NCBI GenBank assembly: GCA_000181795.3
Contig: CM012953.1
Location: forward strand, 265,504 to 329,503
Length of the DNA stretch: 64,000 nucleotides
From: Trichinella spiralis
Lineage: Eukaryota > Nematoda > Enoplea > Trichinellida > Trichinellidae
Direction of reading: 5' to 3'
In this document: one piece after another, positions 35,031 through 43,723 of the stretch
Numbering within the stretch: position 1 is the first letter of the stretch
Layout of the letters: every line of letters starts with the position of its first letter
Notes under the pieces: model-generated
What the model saw: only the letters and a program-made list of their open reading frames with translations
The model's database searches: none
Told to the model about the DNA's origin: nothing
Made by a program: the position numbers and the translations under genes

Positions 35031-35246
35031 TGTTGGGAAAAACATTCTCCTGACCTCTAGTCTTCAGCAAGTTAGGCGGAAGCTCTAGCTCACGATAGAG
35101 CTGCGCGTCAGAGCGCGACGCTGTGAAGTCATTCCCGCATGTATATAAGAATGCGTTCTGAACTTTTACTAACACTTTATCACTTCCGCGCATAACTGCG
35201 TTGCACGTTGTTCACTTCGGTAGTTTATGCTTAGTAAAATTCATCA
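35031..35246 (+). repeat. Copia copy 2 5' LTR
   Basis: 216 bp. Shares GAAGTCATTC with the 3' LTR of copy 1. The primer-binding site follows at 35247-35261. Confidence 0.92.
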
Positions 35247-35317
35247 GGTTATGGCCCCAGATACGCGTACTGTGCGCCAAGGATAAGTGAAATTCAACTG
35301 AAACAAATCACTGGACG

Positions 35318-38300
35318 ATGAGCGGTATGGCTACTGACGGTGATCTAGGTAAACCCGTTATTGCTAAGTTGAACAGTTCAAACTACCAGCTATGGAAGCT
35401 GAAGATGAAAGTGCTGTTAATGAGGGACGGCTTATGGGACTTGGTAAGCCAACCGAAGCCCTGCCCCATACCAGAGGACTGGAGTCGAAAAGAGTGCAAA
35501 GCGATAGCTGCAATATGTCTCACCGTGGAGGACGACCAGCTTATCCATCTTGCGCAACTGGAAACTGCCCGGGAAATGTGGCAGACGCTACAGCGACTCC
35601 ATGAACGAGCATCAATCGGCAGCAAGCTGTACTTGATGCGCAAATTGTATGGTATGCGGTTCACACATGGCACGATGAAATCTCACATAAATGGGATATT
35701 GGAAATTGTTACACAATTACGAGGCTTAGGCAAGAATATTGAAGATGAAGACCTAGTCGCCATAATGTTGTGCAGTCTGCCAGATTCCTACTCTGCTTTG
35801 GTTACTGCATTGGAAGGAAGAGATGAAGCAGATCTAACCGTTGAATATGTAAGCGGAAAACTGCTTGATGAATACCCGCGGCGTTCAGAAAGTTGTCTTG
35901 ACCAGAGAAGTAACGAAGTCGCGCTCAATACTACTGCAAGTAACGCACGAAGCCAGTTCAGAGCTTCAAAAGCAACCCTGACAAAGTCAGACAACGAGAG
36001 CCGAAGATGCTATTACTGTGGCAAAAAGAGGCACATCAAAGCAAACTGACGCAAATTGAAGCACCAACGTGAGAAAAATGAAAAGGCGAGATATGGGGTA
36101 CACCATAATGAACTACCTCCCATCAACCAGAAAACCAACGCGATACAATATCGCACCTTTGCCACAGGAGAAAAGGCGTATAAAGGTAAAATTGGTGATT
36201 GGTATGTGGACTTTGGAGCTACAAGCCACATGACTTGCAACAGGAACTTCTTTGAGTCATTGGAGCGGAGAAAATCAACCGTCTATCTCGCTGATAATAC
36301 GGCAATCCAGGCTGAAGGTATAGGACATGGATGGCTATTCTGCGTCACGCCGGACGGTACAATTGAGGAAATCCATGTGAAGGATGTACTTTTTATCCCG
36401 TCATTGGAAACCGGACTCCTATCAGCCCAGCGTATTACCAATAATGGCTACAAAATAATGTTCCAAGATGATACGAGCTTAATTTCCTACCAAAAGGAAG
36501 TTGTCGCGGAGGCGAAACTTGATGGATCACTCTTCAAACTAAAGCAAAAACATCAAATAGACAGACACTGCGTTGAGTGTACATACTTATGCATGCTTAC
36601 ACAAGTGGCACCGACGCATGGACACAGAGATCCAGAAGCTATCAGAAAATTAAACAAAGAAAAGTTGGCGAATGGTATTGAAATATGCAAATGCGACGCT
36701 GAAAACGATTGAGAGATCTGTCTGACAGGTGAGATGACGTCAACTCCCTTCCCGAAGGTAGCTAACAGAGCTAAGAAGCAGATCGAATTAATACCCAGCG
36801 ATATATGTGGTCCGATGATAACAGCCACTCCAAGCGATGATCGATACATGATGACGTTTATCGATGACTATTATCGCTTCACCGTGGTTCATCTTTTAAA
36901 GACGAAAGATGAAGCTGTGGATAGAATTAAAGACTACGTTGCCACACTACATACGAAGTTTGGGCGTAACCCCGTCACACTTCGCACTGACAATGGACGA
37001 GAGTACGTCAACCAAAGGCTGAGAAACTTTCTTGGAGAAAAAGGAATTGAACATCAATTCTCAGCGCCATACACGCCACAACAAAATGGTGTAGCTGAAA
37101 GGAAGAACCGAGCTTTGGTCGAAATGGCGAAATGCATGATGACTGATGCAAAATTGCCAGAGCGCTTCTGGGGCGAAGTGGTATGCACGGCAGCGTTTCT
37201 ACAAAATCGGCTCCCGAGCCGAAGTATTTCGAAGACGCCATTCGAGCTCTGGACAGGAAACAAGCCCAACGTATACCACATGCGAATTTTTGGATCCAAA
37301 GCATATTGTTACATCCCAAAACAAAAGCGGAGAAAATGGGTCAACAAGGCAAGAGAAGGGGTGATCGTTGGTTATGGTGGCATTACAAAAGGCTACAGGT
37401 TACTAAGCCCAACGACGAACGAAATATGGATAAGCCATTCAGGGAAAATCATTGAGGATTATTCACACATGAAAAACGAAAGTGCAGTGCCAAAAGGAGC
37501 AATTGAACGATCACGGGAATACGACGACATTCCCAAATTACTGAAAAAAGAAGATAACGTGATCATCGAAGACATATTTGGGCCAACTCAAGAGGAACTG
37601 TCGGGCGAAGTTGAACCCATAAAAGACGGCATAGAAGCTCCAACATTACGACGCTCTCGAAGAATTAACAAAGGTATACCGCCGAAACGACTAAGCTACA
37701 ATATACGCGCAACCCAAATATGCGAACCAACATCGTGGGAGGAAGTAATAAAACTGCCGGCTCGAGAACGGAACAAATGGATAGCAGCAGCTGAAGAGGA
37801 AATGACATCACTAAAGAGGAAAGGTGCATTTGAGCTTGTCGAACCACCTGACGGCTGCAATGTGATCTCATCAAAATGGATATTCAAAGCTAAGACAGAT
37901 GCAAGGGGTAAGATACGCTCTTACAAAGCGCGATTGGTGGCGCGTGGGTTCTCACAACGTTTAGGAGAAGACTATGATGAAACGTTCGCGCCAGTTGTAA
38001 AACACGAGACTATCCGCACCTTGCTTAGCATCGCTGCTGTGAAATCGCTGCACGTCCGACATTTTGATGTTAAGTGTGCTTATCTGAACGCAGAACTTCC
38101 AGAAAAGCTGTATATATAACAGCAACCCGGGTTTGAAGACACAAACAAGGATATGGTATGACAGTTGAAACGCAGCACATATGGTCTTAAGCAATCAGCG
38201 AGAGCGTGGAATACGAAGGCCAGAGAGATACTTACTACTGTCGGTTTCCGTCAAGCAAAGGCAGATTTATGCTTGTATACAAGAAAGGAGCCATCCCGTA

Positions 38301-39321
38301 GTATGACGTACGTATTGCTCTATGTCGATGATTTGCTAATCGCTGCAGAGAACGAAGCTGTTGCCCTAACTGTCAACAAGCAATTGAACAAGTACATCGA
38401 AGTCAAAGACCTTGGGGAAGTTTCCTATTACTTAGGCATCCAAATCGAACGAAAATTAGATGGCACTTTTGTGATACATCAGAAAAATAAAATAATGCAA
38501 CTGCTAGAAAGCTGTAGTATGCAAGAAGCAAAACCAGTGGCAACACCAATGGAGACCCACTATCTAAGCTCACTGGATGAACCAAGTCCTGCATTACCAG
38601 ATAAAACCAAATACAGATGTATTATTGGATCGTTGCTACACATTTCCAATGTTACTCGACCAGACATAGCCCTATCAGTTGGATTACTATGCAGAAAAAT
38701 GGAAACACCGACAGAAAGAGACTGGAAATCAGCAAAGCGCATCATACGGTACTTGGCAGGTACTGCAAACGCGAAGTTGTGTCTAAGCTCAACAAATGAT
38801 CTTATTCTACGAGGACATGTAGACGCAGATTGGGCAGGTGAAAAGTCCAGCAGAAAGTCGACGAGTGGATATGTATTTTAGCTTGGTCACGGTACCATCG
38901 CATGGTCCACGAAAAGGCAGACCATAGTTGTTTGTCAACCACAGAAGCCGAATATGTTGCCTTGGCAGAAGCAAGCAGAGAACTACTGTGGTTACGTCAA
39001 CTACTCAACGATTTCGGAGTTCAAACCCCAGATGCTACCACCCTGTATGAAGATAATCAAGGCTACATACGTCTCGTTGAATCAGATCGATTCGGTGAGA
39101 GAACCAAACACATCAATGTAAGGTTCCACATTGTGAAAGATTTACGAGAAAAGGGCATATTAGAAGTCAAATACTGTCCGTCAGAAGAAATGATTGCAGA
39201 CAACTTAACCAAGCCTGTGTGTAAGCATCAAATTGAAAATTTCACAAAGAAGGTGGGATTGGAAGACTACGGACAGGAGAACGAGAAGGGGTGTTGGGGA
39301 AAACATTCTCCTGACCTCTAG
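35318..39321 (+). pseudogene. Copia copy 2 gag-pol, full-length with five stops and one frameshift
   Basis: Gag from 35318 with zinc knuckle CYYCGKKRHIKAN ending in TGA (36047-36049). Protease DFGATSH at about 36209-36229. A second TGA at 36710-36712 falls in the integrase zinc region (CKCDAEND then EICLTGE). Integrase core from 36734 (SDICGPM, TDNGREYVNQ, YTPQQNGVAERKNR). Reverse transcriptase from about 37740 (KWIFKAKTDARGKIRSYKAR, FDVKCAYLNAEL) with TAA at 38117-38119 and TGA at 38159-38161; active site YVDD at 38321-38332. RNase H shows VDADWAGEKSSRKSTSGY, TAG at 38879-38881, a frameshift near 38929, then STTEAEYVALAEASRELLWL and RTKHINVRFH. Both TGA codons in gag and integrase are shared with copy 1. 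Confidence 0.93.
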
Positions 39322-39507
39322 TCTTCAGCAAGTTAGGCGGAAGCTCTAGCTCACGATAGAGCTGCGCGTCAGAGCGTGGCGCTGTGACGTCATTTCCGCA
39401 TGTATATAAGAATGCGTTATCAAATTTTACTTACACTTTATCACTTCCGCGCATAACTGCATTGCACGCTGTTCACTTTGGTAGTTTATGCTTAATAAAT
39501 TTCATCA
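39292..39507 (+). repeat. Copia copy 2 3' LTR
   Basis: 216 bp. Carries GACGTCATTT and a perfect TGACGTCA (39385-39392), like the 5' LTR of copy 1. Confidence 0.92.
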
Positions 39508-39512
39508 GACGC
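39508..39512. repeat. target-site duplication GACGC, right copy
   Basis: Five bases directly after the Copia copy 2 3' LTR, identical to 26601-26605. Together they mark the original Copia insertion into BEL gag. Confidence 0.85.
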
Positions 39513-39602
39513 ATCTTTACAAAGTTGCGTCAGTTGATCGATCATCCCATGAATCTTCGCCCTTCGAACTTCGGTCTTGCTCACTATGCTCTCAGCTTTC
39601 AT
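39508..39602 (-). pseudogene. BEL/Pao gag, 5' part, separated from the rest by 12.9 kb
   Basis: An ATG at 39602 opens a frame reading MKAESIVSKTEVRRAKIHGM and ending KDAS at the GACGC target site. The frame resumes at 26605 as SHPDDLRELLDD without any change if the nested block and one GACGC copy are removed. This shows both pieces were once one gene and that the block arrived later. Confidence 0.88.
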
Positions 39603-39689
39603 AATGGATCGACTCGAAATGGGAATGTGTGTTGCAACGATGAGATTTCTACTTGATTATTTCCACCAATCCGGCTCAGAGGACCAGAA

Positions 39690-39812
39690 TATAACGAACA
39701 AAACAGCAGGTCACTCGTCTCTGATGTTAGTGGACTGTATTTCTGGATTGTTATTGCAAAGCCGGGAGTGTCCAATGCGTTGGACAATCCGACTTATAAG
39801 ACGACAACTGTT
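39690..39812 (-). repeat. BEL/Pao 5' LTR, truncated
   Basis: Matches the first 123 bases of the 3' LTR (22985-23107), including CTCTGATGTTAGTGGACTG and TTATAAGACGACAACTGTT. The remaining 170 bases expected to the right are absent; the foldback-like arm begins at once. On the minus strand the LTR edge is followed after three bases by a TGG-starting primer-binding site (TGGTCCTCTGAGCCGG, 39686-39671). Confidence 0.8.
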
Positions 39813-41283
39813 GGTTTGGTACTACTCGGTCCCGCTTTTCTCTTATTGGTCTTTGCCCACGCTATTTTATTGGACCGTCAAATCTTTGTCGTATTGGTTT
39901 TCATTTTATTGGGCCATGAAGTCTTTGTCGTATTGGTTTTCCTTGTCTAATGCTCATTATTCAAAATGTTCAAAAAAGATAAATATATTGGATTTAGTAT
40001 GAAAAAGGTAATTGAAAATAATTTTTCTATCCAAACAACACTACAAAAGTGAAGGACGTTCATCTCGTCAGCCGGGACAATTTTCAACAAATAATGTAGT
40101 GGTTAATTTTGGTCTCAAAAATAATTTCCGCTTGTAAATTGTGAAAATTTTGAAATAAGAATGCAAATTTTCCAGTAAACATTTGTCGAAATTAGACAAA
40201 GTACAGTACAGGTGAATTTTGAATTTGACCTTGAAATGGGGAAAATGAAACATTGGCACGTGGAAAATAACTTAATTTCACGATTACATGCCACAGTGTA
40301 CGGTNNNNNNNNNNNNNNNNNNNNNNNNNNNNNNNNNNNNNNNNNNNNNNNNNNNNNNNNNNNNNNNNNNNNNNNNNNNNNNNNNNNNNNNNNNNNNNNN
40401 NNNNNNNNNNNNNNNNNNNNNNNNNNNNNNNNNNNNNNNNNNNNNNNNNNNNNNNNNNNNNNNNNNNNNNNNNNNNNNNNNNNNNNNNNNNNNNNNCGTC
40501 TAATCATGCGTGAAATTAAGTGAAATTGCGAGCTAACACGTAACGTTAGCATTAGTGCCATTTGTAACCCGGAAATTGGAAGTGTTGCTACAACATTCCA
40601 GATTTTTCAAACAGATTATTCAGTATTCTGATATTACACCCGGAAGTTAACATCCAATCTTGATATATTTCAACAGGCAACAAATTTATTTACAAACAGT
40701 GAGAGCAGATTTATATATCAGGAGGGAAATCTCTACTAGACCATTGTTGGCTGTTCTTTACTGTTCTTGCTGCTGCTGTTGGTTAGTGAAAAATAAAAAT
40801 CACTATTTAACTTATATTTTGTATTCTTTTTTTTGAATTATGACTATCGCATTTGATATAACGTCACTTTGGTACAATAAAATGTAGAATAATGATAAAA
40901 ATTATTTTCGGGAATGCTGATCATGAAAAAGTATAAACTTCACCACAAATAATATATTTAAATAAACAGAATTTCAATGAATGACAAAACTTCAAACAAA
41001 CAATAAAATTTTGGAATAATAAATATTTCCTTTTTTTATGTTACGTCACTATTATTAAAGTTACGTAATCCTAAATGGAATATTTGAACCAATGAAATAA
41101 AAAAATATTACAGCTAATCACAACTGAAGAGTTTGAATCAATGAGCAATTAGACAAGGAAAACCAATACGACAAAGACTTCACGGCCCAATAAAATGAAA
41201 ACCAATACGACAAAGATTTGACGGTCCAATAAAATAGCGTGGGCAAAGACCAATAAGAGAAAAGTGGGACCGAGTAAAACCAC
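39813..41283. mobile_element. foldback-like element with long inverted repeats
   Basis: Arms of about 155 bp at 39813-39967 and 41132-41283 are reverse complementary at well over 90 percent. Each arm contains a tandem pair of about 39-bp units (ATTTTATTGGACCGTCAAAT and ATTTTATTGGGCCATGAAGT, each followed by CTTTGTCGTATTGGTTTTC). The 1.16-kb centre is AT-rich and holds an assembly gap. No transposase seen. The left arm abuts the truncated BEL 5' LTR. Confidence 0.75.
40305..40496. other. assembly gap (192 N)
   Basis: Run of N within the foldback-like element. Hairpin-forming arms are a plausible reason for the assembly break; the true gap length is unknown. Confidence 0.99.
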
Positions 41284-41356
41284 CCCGCATCTTTTTAGTG
41301 TTTGAGTGATTTTTGGTCAGTGGCTAGTTTGGTCCTTTGCTACTTCTCTTGAGACG

Positions 41357-42427
41357 TCAGTTGGTCGTCTTCCCAATCGTCTTGACGTTAGGGGTGGCGT
41401 TGGAGAAGACGCACGAGAATGGCTTCTGGAACTTCACAAGACACAAGGACTGACTAACTTGGCAAGTGAAGCTTAGTAGGTCCATTGTGCCTGTGCATGT
41501 TCCAGGCATCCCTTTTCTGTCCCTCTTATACAGTTGCCATGCATCTGTCATGGCAGTGCTGATGATCCAAAAAAAATGCGACGGGTCCATTTTCGACTTT
41601 TGTGTTCGATGCGGTATAGAGCAGCAAGCATGTTGTTCAGGTCTATGCCACCCATATTCATGTTGTAATTTTTTTAAATGTTTGATCCCTGCGAATGTTA
41701 AAATGTTTGCAACTGCGATGATCCCTTTTTTAGCGTAAGTTCTAAAGTCATAAGCACCTCTGCCCTTTGACTTCAGATCTTTTTTAGAGAGCAGCGGGCA
41801 GCCACGAAGTCTGTTTGGTCTAATGGTCCCACAGGATAGGATCCCCATTTTTTTATCCGCAGCTGTAATGCAAGAAATGTGTAGTAGTTATCAAAGAACA
41901 GTTTGTAGTTTCTGTTCTTTGGCAACGTTTTACACAGTTTTAATACATAATTTGCCGGTTGAAAAGGCAGTGGGTCCTCCACATAATGGGGGTTGGGCAA
42001 GCGATTCTGAGTACGTTGAGGGTAGTAAATGTGAAGTGCCGTTTCCGTTAAAGTCCAGTGTATCAAAATTGATACAGGTAATCTAAGCAACTCTACTCAG
42101 CACCCCAGTAATTTTAGAGGCTGCTGTCAATTTTAACATCATCTTCACATCAACATTTACTAGTAAAAAAATTATTATCCTTAAATTCTGCTCAGTTCTC
42201 AATTTATGCATCAAAATGCAAATTCATGTTTTTTCGTCTCACCTACCTGTACAGTAGGGCGCATTATAAAAAATCTACTAAGATGAGAAAAAAAATGGTA
42301 ATAAAATATTGTTAAGACAAGTGTCAAGAACACATAAACACAATCAGGGCTAACAAACACTTTTCAGTATATAGCTATGGGGCATAAAACATTGTGTATC
42401 AAAATTGATAGGCTGGGCCTGAAAGGG
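41357..42427 (-). mobile_element. decayed piggyBac transposon (relic 3, PGBD2/3-like)
   Basis: Minus-strand pieces in at least two frames. 42090-41773 includes NYVLKLCKTLPKNRNYKLFF then FDNYYTFLALQLRIKKWGSY. 41848-41357 includes GCPLLSKKDLKSKGRGAYDF and FFWIISTAMTDAWQLYKRDR. These match the catalytic core of piggyBac-derived proteins. The 5' end is probably at about 42427, where the minus strand begins CCCTTTCAGGCCCAGCC, a piggyBac-style terminal sequence. The N-terminal coding part is absent or unreadable. Confidence 0.82.
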
Positions 42428-43723
42428 TTATCGATAATGGCTGTTGTTGCTCTTCACTTCTCTTGTTAAATAGTTATAAATTGAACTATCGTTTTTTATC
42501 CTACTTTGATGATTTCACCATTAACTTACATATTTTTGATTTCTCAGATTTGTCTTTTGCCATAATTTCACATTTGGAATTTTTAGTTGCTTTTTAGATC
42601 TTGCAGCCTTACAAGAAGGATGCGGTCTGCAGTTACTGTTTTTTAATTGAGTTTAATTTCGAATCCAATTGCCGAAACTGAAAAATGACTATTTTTTAAT
42701 GAAAATTTTCTCGCATTTTTTGCCAATAAAAGACTTTAAAATTATTAAAATTGGAAATACTTTGATACCATCATGTACAGAATTTTTCGAACTATCCAAT
42801 AAAGCAAATTTCATAAAAATTGAACATAATTCCAGCTTTTTACACATGCTTTTCTAAAGTGGAGTGGACCACGCCCCAACAATCCAACAACGTACCTTTT
42901 AACTTTACGATGTTCTGTAGACCGAATGAAAATTCCTGGAACATTGCAATTTTTTTCAAAATATGTCTTATTGTTTCAAAAAAGATGTCACAAAGCTTCA
43001 GACTATGAAAATGAAAATTGACAGAATGCGACGAAAAGAAAACCCCCTGGGGTGGGCTCCACCCCAACAATCCATCAAAGTGTTAAAACTTTTATGTCAT
43101 GGCAACATCCCAAATTTCTCACCACACTATCAACTAATAAATTTCACAGACAACAATCAGTGAATAATAATATGCATAACTTTGGACGTCCGTGTACTAT
43201 TGTTATTTTCTATTTAATTTTGGCAATTTTTGTATTTATGAAATATACAAAAAGTTGCCAATCACTGATAACATCCCGTGCATAATAATAATAATAATAA
43301 TATGGTATATTTCGAAAGATTATGTCAAACTAATTTATCATATGTAGAAAACTATCAGTACGTAATACTGGAACAGATATATGAAAACTATCATAACTGC
43401 ATTCACTTCTTATTTTATAGATAAAATAATGGAAACAAATATACAGCAAAAGCAAAAGCAAAAGCTAAGCTAAAATATACCTTTTATTTTGAAGCAAATA
43501 CGTTGCAAGATAAATATTTAATTGAAGCTTCCTTACATATATGAAGATCAAGTTTTTACAAATCTAGCGTTTGATAAAACAACAATCAATTTATTCATTC
43601 TATATTTATTCAACAGCAACAACGGTTTAAACGAAAATCAAATCTCTTCTAGGATAGAAATGATCAAGTTAAATAAATTAACACTGATTCCAATTGCAAG
43701 AGATTGAACACAACTAAAATGTT
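42428..43723. other. spacer between piggyBac relic and DDX10
   Basis: No gene. Two related short segments, ACGCCCCAACAATCCA (about 42872) and CACCCCAACAATCCA (about 43060), each sit beside a small GC-rich inverted repeat. An AAT run lies at about 43285-43303. The 3' end of the DDX10 transcript should lie in the last few hundred bases, where minus-strand AATAAA sequences occur near 43588-43605. Confidence 0.4.

Larger units (their letters stand above)
35031..39507 (+). mobile_element. Copia LTR retrotransposon, copy 2 (full-length, defective)
   Basis: Complete order of LTR, primer-binding site, gag, protease, integrase, reverse transcriptase, RNase H, polypurine tract GAGAAGGGG (39283-39291), LTR. 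Body nearly identical to copy 1 where both exist. Flanks are AAAAC on the left and GACGC on the right. Confidence 0.95.
22985..39812 (-). mobile_element. BEL/Pao LTR retrotransposon, internally deleted and split by a nested block
   Basis: Runs on the minus strand from a truncated 5' LTR (39690-39812) to a 3' LTR (22985-23277). Order of parts: primer-binding site, gag start (39602-39508), nested 12.9-kb block (26606-39507), rest of gag with zinc knuckle, a junction where protease and reverse transcriptase are missing, RNase H region, integrase, C-terminal domain, polypurine tract, LTR. Several in-frame stops. It cannot be autonomous. The 5' LTR ends abruptly at the foldback-like element. Confidence 0.88.

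Noticed and set aside
22985-38881. TGA recoding as a sense codon, because many retroelement stops are TGA
   Set aside because: Host genes such as PGM2 and the fucosyltransferase end at TGA, and the retroelement frames also contain TAA and TAG.
26606-39507. Reading the two Copia copies as a segmental tandem duplication or as two independent insertions
   Set aside because: Independent insertions would each have matching flanks, and a tandem duplication would repeat flanking sequence. Instead flanks match crosswise, and both crosswise joins restore sensible sequence.
22985-39812. BEL/Pao as an active element
   Set aside because: It lacks protease and reverse transcriptase, has several stops and a truncated 5' LTR, and is split by 12.9 kb.
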